From NCBI GenBank assembly GCA_035634255.1, contig DASQDI010000167.1:1-64000 (forward strand): a stretch of 64,000 bases of DNA, read 5' to 3'. The DNA comes from DATLMR01 sp035634255. Its GTDB lineage: Bacteria; Acidobacteriota; Blastocatellia; UBA7656. The notes beneath the pieces are model-generated. The model saw nothing but the letters and a program-made list of their open reading frames with translations, was not told where the DNA came from and ran no database searches. Of the stretch, positions 50,885 through 59,009 are shown one piece after another (position 1 is the stretch's first letter; each line of letters begins with the position of its first letter). The position numbers and the translations under genes are program-made.

Positions 50885-52936
50885 TTGTCTGAGTCGATCA
50901 GGATCGGCATCGATACCGGGGGCACGTTCACCGATTTCGTCGTGGCCCGAGGCTCGCGCATCAGCGCCTTCAAAGTGCCCTCGACCCCCCGCAACCCGGC
51001 CGAGGCCATACTCTCGGGGGTCGAGCGGATACTGAGAGAGACGCGCGCCCGGCCTTCCGAAATCGTTCACGGGACGACGGTGGCGACCAACGCCCTGCTC
51101 GAACGCAAGGGCGCGCGCACCGCTCTCATCACGACCGCGGGCTTCGAAGACGTGGTCGAGATAGGCAGGCAGGCCCGCCCCGAAATCTACAACCTGATGG
51201 TCACGCGCCCCGCCCCCCTCGTCCCGCGCGAGATGCGCCTCGGAATCCCCGAGCGCGTCGGGCCCGACGGCTCCGTCATCGAGCCGCTCGACCCGCGGAG
51301 CCTCGCGCGCGCCGTCACGCGGCTCGAAAGCCTGAAGCCCGAATCCGTAGCCGTGTGCCTGCTCTTCTCTTTCGCCAACCCCGAGCACGAGCGGGCCGTC
51401 GCCCGCGCGCTCGATTCGCTCAACGTCCCGGTGTCGCTCTCGCATAAGATACTGCCGGAGTACCGGGAGTACGAGCGCACCTCGTCGGTAGTGATCAACG
51501 CCTACCTCGCGCCGATCATGTCGCGCTATCTCCGCAGCCTCTCGGATGGGCTCGACTCGCTTCATGAAGAGCGGCCGACGAAGGGCCGAGCGCGAAAGGG
51601 TGCGCGGGCGGCCGGCCTCAGGCTGCGCGTGATGCAGTCCAACGGGGGCTCGGTGTCGGCCGAGGTCGCGGCGAGCGAGCCCGTCCGCGCGATCCTTTCC
51701 GGCCCCGCCGGCGGGGTGGTCGGCGCGATGCGAGTCTCGGCGCTCGCGGGCTTTCAGGACATAATCACGTTCGATATGGGCGGGACCTCGACCGACGTGG
51801 CCCTCTGCCGGAAGGCCGCGCGTACGACGAACGAAGCCTCGGTCGCGGGCCTGCCCGTCGCCGTCCCCATCATAGACATTCACACGGTCGGCTCGGGCGG
51901 AGGCTCGATTGCGCGGGTCGACGCGGGAGGGGCGCTGCGCGTCGGGCCGGAGTCGGCGGGCGCGGACCCCGGCCCCGCCTGTTATGGCCGGGGCGAAGAG
52001 GTCACGGTCACGGACGCGAATCTGGTCCTCGGGCGCTTCGGCGGGGCGAGCCTCCTCGGGGGCGGCATGCGGATCGACCACGAGCGCGCGCGCCATTTCC
52101 TGTCGAAGCTCGCCGGGGAGATGTCCCGATTCAGCGATAAGCCGGTCACGCCGGAGCGCGCCGCCCTCGGGGTCATTCAGGTCGCGAACGTTCAGATGGA
52201 GCGCGCGCTCCGGGTCGTCTCCGTCGAGCGCGGGCAGGACCCGAGATTATTTTCCCTCGTCAGTTTCGGGGGCGCGGGCGGCCTTCATGTCTGCGAGCTC
52301 GCCTCGGCGCTCAGAATCCCCCGCGTGATCGTCCCGGCCTCTCCGGGCACGCTTTCGGCTCTGGGAGTACTTCTCGGGGACGTGGTGAAGGACTACTCGC
52401 GCACGGTGATGGTGAAGACCTCCGACCTCGACGCGCGGGCGACGGAGGGGCAGTTCTCCGCGCTTGAGCGTGAGGCCGCGCGCGACCTCGCGTCGGAAGG
52501 CTTTCGGGGTAAGAGGGTGCGGCTCGCCCGCTCGGTCGCGATGCGGTACGTGGGGCAGTCTTTCGAGATCGACGTGAGTTGGAACGGCAGCTTCGTTAAA
52601 GCCTTCCACGCGGCGCACCGCGAGCGGTACGGGTACTCGGACCCCGCGCGCCCGTCGGAGATTGTATCGTTGCGCGTGCGCGCGACCGGCATAACCGACA
52701 AGCCCGCGTTGAAGCGGTCGCCCGCGAAAGCCGGGCTCAAGGCCGAGCCGGCTTATTTCGCAAAAGTACACCTGACGGAAAAGCCGAGGCGCGCGCCCGT
52801 TTATTCGCGCGAGAATTTAAGAGCGGGCATGACCGTCGCGGGCCCCGCGATCATCACCGAATACAGCTCGACCACCCTCATCCCCTCGGGGCGCAAAGCC
52901 ACGGTCGACCCGTGGATGAATATGGTTATCGAGTAG
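50885..52936 (+). CDS. Hydantoinase/oxoprolinase subunit A family protein (HyuA-like)
   Basis: A 683-residue protein of the HyuA/OplA type. It opens with the phosphate-binding IGIDTGGTFTDFVV, then IVHGTTVATNALLERKG and the ASKHA-type elements ITFDMGGTSTDVAL and VGSGGGSIARVD. Family members are ATP-dependent hydrolases of cyclic amides (5-oxoproline, hydantoins) or ketone carboxylases, and normally pair with a HyuB subunit. None follows here; the next gene is convergent. The start is TTG 50885 with GGAG at 50873-50876. Catalysis may need a HyuB encoded elsewhere. Confidence 0.88.
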   Translation: MSESIRIGIDTGGTFTDFVVARGSRISAFKVPSTPRNPAEAILSGVERILRETRARPSEIVHGTTVATNALLERKGARTALITTAGFEDVVEIGRQARPEIYNLMVTRPAPLVPREMRLGIPERVGPDGSVIEPLDPRSLARAVTRLESLKPESVAVCLLFSFANPEHERAVARALDSLNVPVSLSHKILPEYREYERTSSVVINAYLAPIMSRYLRSLSDGLDSLHEERPTKGRARKGARAAGLRLRVMQSNGGSVSAEVAASEPVRAILSGPAGGVVGAMRVSALAGFQDIITFDMGGTSTDVALCRKAARTTNEASVAGLPVAVPIIDIHTVGSGGGSIARVDAGGALRVGPESAGADPGPACYGRGEEVTVTDANLVLGRFGGASLLGGGMRIDHERARHFLSKLAGEMSRFSDKPVTPERAALGVIQVANVQMERALRVVSVERGQDPRLFSLVSFGGAGGLHVCELASALRIPRVIVPASPGTLSALGVLLGDVVKDYSRTVMVKTSDLDARATEGQFSALEREAARDLASEGFRGKRVRLARSVAMRYVGQSFEIDVSWNGSFVKAFHAAHRERYGYSDPARPSEIVSLRVRATGITDKPALKRSPAKAGLKAEPAYFAKVHLTEKPRRAPVYSRENLRAGMTVAGPAIITEYSSTTLIPSGRKATVDPWMNMVIE

Positions 52937-52938
52937 GT

Positions 52939-53038
52939 GCCGGTGGCCGGCGGTCAGGGGCCGGGGATGATAAGAGACTCTCTTTATTGAATCCCTCTCC
53001 TCCCCTGACTCCCGGCCACTGACTCCTGACCCCTGACG
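52939..53038. repeat. REP-like intergenic repeat between convergent genes
   Basis: The 100-base gap is built from the same units as 39262-39434: CGGTCAGGGGCCGGGG on the left, an inverted copy of the GGGATTC..TAAAGAGAGTCTC unit (52974-52997), and CCTGACTCCCGGCCACTGAC on the right. Left and right G/C arms can pair into a large hairpin. Confidence 0.6.
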
Positions 53039-55180
53039 CTAGTACTGCCAATTCACGTTCACAAAGCCGGTGCCGCTTGTGGGCACGGTGTACGAGTGAT
53101 TCGAGCCCGCCTCCCACGTCACCGCGCCGTTCGCCGCGATCTTTATGAACTTGAACTGAATCGTCTTCCCCGCCGGGACGCTCACGTTCAGGAACCAGTT
53201 CGGGTAATTCGGAGCATTCATCGGGCCGATGGCCCCGTCCCATGTGGTGTTCCAGTTCCCGAGCTCCACCGTGTTCCCGGTGAGAAATATGTAATCGCCC
53301 ATGACCGTGGGCGTCGCGTTATTGACGGTGAACGTCACGGGTATCAGCTTCGCCTGAAGCGCCGTGAACTGGTAGGCGTTCGAGACCTGAGCGCCCCTGG
53401 TCACGGTGATGTTCTGGATCCCGTTCGTCACCGCCGGGACGGTGGCCACTATCTTCGTGTTCGTCCACGAGACGACCGACGCGGTCGTCGTCCCGAACTT
53501 CACGGTGCCGGCGGTCGAGCCGAAGTTCCGCCCCGCGACGGTCACCTTGACCCCCGGCTGCCCGACCGTCGGGCCGACCGAGCCGATCTGCGGGGTCGTG
53601 CCCGAGCCTTCGGTGAACTGCCACACCGCGACCGAATTCGCCGGCAGAGAGAAGTTGGTCACCGGGTTATTCCCGCCCGAGCCGGAGCCGACGGTGATTG
53701 ATGGGCCGGAGAGGACCCCGGCGAGGTAGTTCGAGTAACTGCCCGCCGGGAGCGAGGTGAAGAGCCCGCTGATCGGGTACGAAGTCGAAGCGCTCTTGTT
53801 GATCGCCACGAGCACGACGCTGTTGTAGAACTTCCGCTCGTAGATGTACACGTCGTTGTTCATCCAGCGCTGCGCCATCGAGCCGTAGCCCAGGGCGGTG
53901 TTGCTCTTCCTGAGGTCGGACAGCTTCTTCGTCAGGTTGTAAGCGGTCGTGGCGGTCGAGAAGTTGACCATCTGCGGCCTGTTGTAAGGGTCGCCGCCGC
54001 CGTCCGTGTCGTCGTGAAGGTACTGCTCGGTCCCGTAATAGATGCACGGGATGCCTCTGCACGTGAGCGTGAAGGCGAGCGCCTGGTGCAGGCGGTCGTT
54101 GTTGTTGTTGATCGAGAGGAACCGCGCCATGTCATGGTTGTCGATGAAAGTCACGAGGTCCTCCTTCCAGGTGAACTTGGCATTCACCTGATTGAGGGCC
54201 GTGTCGAGGTCGCTGAAGTTCGCGTTGGCCGAGCCGAACACGTTGCGGATGGCCGTGTTGAGCGGGAAGTCCAGGAGCGAGATGCCGCTCTTGTTGGCGT
54301 AGCGGTAGGAGTCGCTGAAGAGCGGGTCGGACGTGTTGCTCTGGAACCACTCCCCGAACAGGAAGCTGTCCCCGAAGGTGTAGATGGAGTTGGCAAGGGA
54401 GTGCTGCCACCCCCACGTTATGTGCTTGACCGCGTCGATGCGGAAGCCATCCGCCCCGTGCTGCTGGTAGAGCTGCGCCGCGGCCTTCATGTAGGCGTCC
54501 ATGGTCGCGTGCTCCTGGTTGATGTCGGCGAGGTTGAAGAGGGTGTAGTACTGGACCTGATAGCGGTCGTTCCAGTCCATGATGTTCCCGTTGTGGTGGA
54601 AATACCCGTTCGAATCGGCCGTGTAGTTCCCGAGGAAGGTGCCGTTGTCGTAGAGCGCCCCGAACTCGCCGGCGTTGTCCTGCGTCGAGTGATTCGGCGC
54701 GAAATCGACGATGACCTTGATGCCGTTCGCATGGGCCGCCGTCACCAGGTTGTCGAAGGCCGTCCACCCGTTCGTCGAGTCGCCCGAATGCTCTTCGACC
54801 CTCTTGAAGTCGCGCCCCTGATAGCCGTGGTAGGAGGCGGTCGGGTTGCCGTTGCCGTCCGGGATGTTGATATTCAGGTTATCGACGTGCGGCGATATCC
54901 ATATGGCGGTCACCCCCATCCCGGCGAGGTAAGACATCTTCGCCTGAATGCCCTGAAGGTCGCCCCCCCAGTACGCGCGCCAGTTCGACCGGCTGGGGTC
55001 GTACAGGCCCGAGCTCTGCGCGGGGTTGTTGTTCGCCGCGTTGCCGTCGAAGAAGCGGTCGGTGATGATCTGATAGATGACTTCGCGCTTGAAATCGGCC
55101 GCCAGAGACGTTGAAGCCGTAAGCGACACGACCACGATCATGAGCAAAGCCGTCAGTGCTCTCCGTGATACTCTTTTCAT
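53039..55180 (-). CDS. Secreted GH13 amylase with CGTase-like domain order
   Basis: A 713-residue exported glycosidase. After a signal peptide (TALLMIVVVSLTASTSLA) the GH13 barrel shows VIVDFAPNHS (region I), GFRIDAVKH with the nucleophile Asp (region II), FLFGEWF with the acid Glu (region III) and FIDNHDMAR (region IV). A C domain follows, then an IPT/TIG domain (IGSVGPTVGQPGVKVTVAG) and a C-terminal starch-binding CBM20 (LTGNTVELGNWN). This A-B-C-D-E order and length match cyclodextrin glucanotransferases and maltogenic amylases. Product type cannot be told from motifs. Confidence 0.92.
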   Translation of the reverse strand: MKRVSRRALTALLMIVVVSLTASTSLAADFKREVIYQIITDRFFDGNAANNNPAQSSGLYDPSRSNWRAYWGGDLQGIQAKMSYLAGMGVTAIWISPHVDNLNINIPDGNGNPTASYHGYQGRDFKRVEEHSGDSTNGWTAFDNLVTAAHANGIKVIVDFAPNHSTQDNAGEFGALYDNGTFLGNYTADSNGYFHHNGNIMDWNDRYQVQYYTLFNLADINQEHATMDAYMKAAAQLYQQHGADGFRIDAVKHITWGWQHSLANSIYTFGDSFLFGEWFQSNTSDPLFSDSYRYANKSGISLLDFPLNTAIRNVFGSANANFSDLDTALNQVNAKFTWKEDLVTFIDNHDMARFLSINNNNDRLHQALAFTLTCRGIPCIYYGTEQYLHDDTDGGGDPYNRPQMVNFSTATTAYNLTKKLSDLRKSNTALGYGSMAQRWMNNDVYIYERKFYNSVVLVAINKSASTSYPISGLFTSLPAGSYSNYLAGVLSGPSITVGSGSGGNNPVTNFSLPANSVAVWQFTEGSGTTPQIGSVGPTVGQPGVKVTVAGRNFGSTAGTVKFGTTTASVVSWTNTKIVATVPAVTNGIQNITVTRGAQVSNAYQFTALQAKLIPVTFTVNNATPTVMGDYIFLTGNTVELGNWNTTWDGAIGPMNAPNYPNWFLNVSVPAGKTIQFKFIKIAANGAVTWEAGSNHSYTVPTSGTGFVNVNWQY

Positions 55181-55418
55181 AATCCTCCTTTGGAATCCCT
55201 GCCGAAACAGGTGACGATGCGGATGGCGACTCTGATTCGAATCCCCGCCCTCGTGAAGAAAATGGCCGGAGCCTGGTCTGATAGGGGTGTGAGCAGCGCG
55301 CGTGAGGAGTAAGTATTACTACTCTTCCCAGCGAGATATTACTCCCAAGCCGCGCGGTAGTAAATACCACAAAGGAATATGAAGGGGGTGTAGGGAGAGC
55401 GGCGGCCCGGCCAGCGCT
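55181..55418. other. Intergenic stretch, no gene seen
   Basis: About 240 bases between two leftward genes; it should contain the amylase promoter. No strong hexamers or repeat structure were recognised. Confidence 0.4.
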
Positions 55419-57416
55419 TCAGCCCGCGTCCTCGGAGCGGGCGCGTCCATTGTCCCTGCCGGCGAGCTTCTCTAACACGGCGATCAGCTCTTCTATGTAG
55501 ACCGGTTTCGAGAGGTGCGTCTGGAAGCCCGTGGAGAGGGAGAGCATGCGGTCTTCTTTGGCGGCGAAGGCCGTGAGCGCGACGGAGGGGATGGTCTGCC
55601 ATCCCATCTCCCGCTCCAGCGCCCTCACCTTCCTGATGAGCGCGTGGCCGTCTTCCCCCGGCATGCCTATGTCGCTTATCAGCACGTCCGGCCTCGCCTG
55701 CCTGAGGAGGCGGAGCGCTTCTTCGGCCGACCGGGCCGTGGCGACGCTCGCCTCGCACTGCCTGAGCGCGATGGCGAGCATTTCGAGGGTATCCACCTCG
55801 TCGTCGACCAGCAGCAGGCGCAGCCCCCGGAGCGTCGGCGGGCAGTCCAGAGGGAAGTAATCTACCGCCTGTTCGTCCGCGCCCTCGGGGCCCGCCGCGC
55901 CCGCGCGGGTCGAGATGAGCGGGATGTTGACGGTGAAGGTCGCGCCCTGCCCCTCTCCGGGGCTGTCGGCCTGTATGGTCCCGCCCTGGAGCTCGACCAG
56001 ATGGCGCGCGATGGCGAGCCCGAGCCCGAGCCCCCCGTGCTCCCTCGTGCTCGTGCCGTCGGCCTGACGGAAGCGGTCGAAAACGAAGGGCAGGAACCGC
56101 GGGCTGATCCCCTTCCCCGTGTCCGCGACCGTGATGCGCGCGTGAGAATTGACCCGCTCAAGCCGCACCTCCACGCGCCCGCCGGGGGGGGTGAACTTGG
56201 TGGAGTTGGAGACGAGATTCCACACCACCTGCTGGAGCCTGGTCGGGTCGCCCAGGACGAGGTTCGCCTTCGGGTCGAAGGAGGCGCTGATGTGAATGCT
56301 TTTGGCCTCGGCGGCGGGCCGCACGGCGTCTATGGCCGCCTGCACCACCGGCTCCAGCTCGACGGGCCGCACGTCGAGCTTCAGTTTGCCCGTGATGATG
56401 CGCGACACGTCGAGGATGTCTTCGATGATCTGCGCCTGCGACCTCGCATTCCGCTCGATGGTTTCGAGCGCGCGGTTGGAGACCGCCTCGTCATACTTCC
56501 CCGTGCGGAGCATGCGGGACCAGCCGAGTATCGAGGTCAGGGGCGTGCGGAGCTCGTGCGAGAGGTTGGCGAGGAATTCGTCCTTGGCGCGGTTGGCGGT
56601 CTCGGCCTCCACGCGCGCGGCCTGTTCGCTCGCCAGCAAGCGGTCGCGCTCCTGCTCCACGCGCTTGCGCTCCGACACGTCTTCGACCGTGCCTTCGTAG
56701 TAGAGGACCTTGCCCGCGTCGTCGCGGATCACCCGCGCGGTCTCGCGGACGAAGAGGCAGGAGCCGTCGCGCCTGTTCCAGCAGGACTCGACGCCGACTA
56801 TCTTGCCCTCGGCCTCGATCCGGCTTTTGAAAGCGGCGCGGGCCTCGCGCGGGACGATCTCGACCTCTTCGAGGCTCAGCTCGGACAGCTCCTTGAACGA
56901 GGAGTACCCGAGCATCTGGACGAGCGCGGAGTTGGCAAGGAGCAGGCGGCCCTCGGGCGTCGAGCGGTATATGCCGATGAGCGCATTCTCGAACAGGTCG
57001 CGGTACTGCTCGGAGGTCTGCTCCCGGAGGCGCATAAAGACATCGAGGCGGGCCGACAGCTCGGCCTTCGTGATCGGGAAGCGCAGCACGTCATTGAACC
57101 CCGCGCGCAGCCAGGGGGAGCTGTCGGCCTTCCGCGGCAGGATGATCAGCATCGGCAGGAACGCGACCCCCGAGTGCCACCTCAAATCCATCAGCTTCCT
57201 GCCCAGAGCCCGCGCGAGCGCCTCGTCGGCGATGACGAGGCTGACCGGCTTCAGCTTTTCGAGGCAGTCTTCCTGCGGGCCCGCGGTGCAGACGGCGTAC
57301 CCGGACTCCTGAAGAAAGTCCGACAGCAAGCGCCGGTCGAGCGGGTTCGAGATCAGCAGCCCTATGTTGTGCGGTTGGTCTTTCATTATTAAGGAGGCGA
57401 GCGCGCGGCCGGTCAT
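55419..57416 (-). CDS. Hybrid sensor histidine kinase with pseudo-receiver, PAS and receiver domains
   Basis: A 665-residue cytoplasmic kinase. Residues ~15-130 form a receiver-like fold whose acidic pair is replaced (LLISNPLDRRLL), so it is probably a pseudo-receiver. A PAS domain follows (LFENALIGIYRSTPEGRLLL) with a PAC element. The histidine kinase has LSHELRTPLTSILGWSRML with the phospho-His, and an ATPase domain with NLVSNSTKF and GLGLGLAIARHL. The C-terminal receiver has LLLVDDEVDT and phospho-Asp in LISDIGMPGEDG. Its ATG directly abuts the stop of the KaiC-like gene (TAGATG), so the two are translationally coupled and presumably work together. ATG 57386 is an alternative start. Confidence 0.92.
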   Translation of the reverse strand: MTGRALASLIMKDQPHNIGLLISNPLDRRLLSDFLQESGYAVCTAGPQEDCLEKLKPVSLVIADEALARALGRKLMDLRWHSGVAFLPMLIILPRKADSSPWLRAGFNDVLRFPITKAELSARLDVFMRLREQTSEQYRDLFENALIGIYRSTPEGRLLLANSALVQMLGYSSFKELSELSLEEVEIVPREARAAFKSRIEAEGKIVGVESCWNRRDGSCLFVRETARVIRDDAGKVLYYEGTVEDVSERKRVEQERDRLLASEQAARVEAETANRAKDEFLANLSHELRTPLTSILGWSRMLRTGKYDEAVSNRALETIERNARSQAQIIEDILDVSRIITGKLKLDVRPVELEPVVQAAIDAVRPAAEAKSIHISASFDPKANLVLGDPTRLQQVVWNLVSNSTKFTPPGGRVEVRLERVNSHARITVADTGKGISPRFLPFVFDRFRQADGTSTREHGGLGLGLAIARHLVELQGGTIQADSPGEGQGATFTVNIPLISTRAGAAGPEGADEQAVDYFPLDCPPTLRGLRLLLVDDEVDTLEMLAIALRQCEASVATARSAEEALRLLRQARPDVLISDIGMPGEDGHALIRKVRALEREMGWQTIPSVALTAFAAKEDRMLSLSTGFQTHLSKPVYIEELIAVLEKLAGRDNGRARSEDAG

Positions 57417-58922
57417 CTATTCAACACCGCCCTTGGTCTGATCGGGCACGTAATCCGGCACGCCCGTCAGTATGCCCCGCAGGTTGCCCAACTTCCGGCT
57501 CACGCGGACCCCGTCGCCCGAGATGTTCAGCTCGCGCAGCTCGGACTCGAAGCTCCCGAGGCGTTTCTTGAGGCACCCGATGATTTTAATCACGCGGCTG
57601 TCCTGCTCGGAATAGCGCATGAGAATTATGTTGTCGGCCAGGTGGCTTATCTGATGCTCCGTGGCCATCAGGTCGCCCGTGATGCGCTCCACTTCGTTGA
57701 TCAGGATGGTGGTCACTCCCATTCTGCTGAGGTAAGTTACGAGGTTGTGAAGGTGGGCATGCGAGGAGCCGAACTCTTCCATGGCGAGCTGGTACCCGCG
57801 CAGGCTGTCGAGCACCAGAAGGTCGCACGACTCCTGCTCGACCGAGTTCCTCACCATCTCCAGAAGCTCGTCCGGGTAGAGCTTCATAGCGTTCACGCGC
57901 ACGATCTTAACGGAGCCGTCCTCCAGCAGTTCCTTCAGGGGGATGCCCACCCCGGCGCAGCGGATCGTTATGGCGTTGATCGATTCTTCAAAAGCGTAAA
58001 AGACCGCGCGCTTGAGCCGGGGGCGGTCCCCGTCCCCCCCCAGAAAATTGCTCACCATGAACTGGGCGGCGAGCGTGCTCTTGCCCACCCCGGCCGGCCC
58101 TGTGAGGATGGTAGTGGTGCCGGATTCCAGCCCCCCTTTGAGCAGCTCGTCCAGCTCTTTGTTTCCGGAAGAGAGCATGAACTCGGCGGGGTGAGGCTCG
58201 CCCGCCTCCTCGATGCGGTGCGGGTAGATGTGAATCCCGTCGGAGGTGATGCGCATCGGGTGCAGCCCCGACATGAAGTCCGAGCCGCGGAGCTTATCGA
58301 CCTGGACGCTCCGCAACCCTATGACGCGGCTCGGGGATATGTGCATCCGCAGGCGAATGATCCCGTCCACGGCGAGGGCCACCGACGTTTCACGCTCAAG
58401 CTCGGACGGCTCGAATGCGAGGAATGAGGTGCAGCCGCTCTCGTTCAGGAACGAGACGAGGGCGAGTATCTGCTTACGGAACTGGTACTCGTCGGCCGAC
58501 AGGTAGCGCAGCTGCGTGACGGAGTCTATCACCACGAACTTCGGCCGCCTCTCGCGCACGGCCTCGTAGATGCCCCGCCAGACCGGGTTCTGCTCAACGT
58601 CGCTGGGCGGGAAGATGTGATACTCGCCGAGGCCGAGGCCCGCCTGCTCGCCCTTGATGGTCAGGTCGACGAGCTCGATCTGATTCAGGTCCCACCCGAA
58701 CCCGGCCACGTTCTGCTTGATCTTGGACGCGGGTTCGGCGAGGGTGATGTAAAGGCTCTTCTCACCTCTGCCGACGCCCCCGCGCAGCCATTGAAGCGAA
58801 AAGATGGTTTTGCCCGTGCCCGCGTCGCCGACGACGAGGTAGCTGTGCTCTCTGATCAATCCCCCGTGAAGGACTTCATCGAGGCCCGGAATCGAGGTGG
58901 GAATGCGCTGGTCCGCCATCAT
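57417..58922 (-). CDS. KaiC-like double-ATPase signalling protein
   Basis: A 501-residue RecA/KaiC-family protein with two ATPase modules. The first P-loop is YLVVGDAGTGKTIFSLQW near residue 35, and the second is LTGPAGVGKSTLAAQF near residue 265. Each module has a Walker B-type stretch (KFVVIDSVTQL and DLLVLDSLRG). KaiA and KaiB are absent, so this is not a canonical cyanobacterial clock; such stand-alone KaiC proteins usually feed two-component kinases. ATG 58922 is preferred for AAGGGATTAAG upstream. The kinase gene follows without a gap. Confidence 0.9.
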   Translation of the reverse strand: MMADQRIPTSIPGLDEVLHGGLIREHSYLVVGDAGTGKTIFSLQWLRGGVGRGEKSLYITLAEPASKIKQNVAGFGWDLNQIELVDLTIKGEQAGLGLGEYHIFPPSDVEQNPVWRGIYEAVRERRPKFVVIDSVTQLRYLSADEYQFRKQILALVSFLNESGCTSFLAFEPSELERETSVALAVDGIIRLRMHISPSRVIGLRSVQVDKLRGSDFMSGLHPMRITSDGIHIYPHRIEEAGEPHPAEFMLSSGNKELDELLKGGLESGTTTILTGPAGVGKSTLAAQFMVSNFLGGDGDRPRLKRAVFYAFEESINAITIRCAGVGIPLKELLEDGSVKIVRVNAMKLYPDELLEMVRNSVEQESCDLLVLDSLRGYQLAMEEFGSSHAHLHNLVTYLSRMGVTTILINEVERITGDLMATEHQISHLADNIILMRYSEQDSRVIKIIGCLKKRLGSFESELRELNISGDGVRVSRKLGNLRGILTGVPDYVPDQTKGGVE

Positions 58923-59009
58923 TCTTAATCCCTTATTTTCGCTCGCCACTGCATCTTTGTACCACGACTATCGGGAGCAAGAAAAGTGAGAGACGGGCGG
59001 CGGCGCGGG

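Noticed and set aside
55515..57392. 625-codon plus-strand frame opposite the hybrid kinase
   Set aside because: Antisense shadow; the kinase on the other strand shows all expected motifs.
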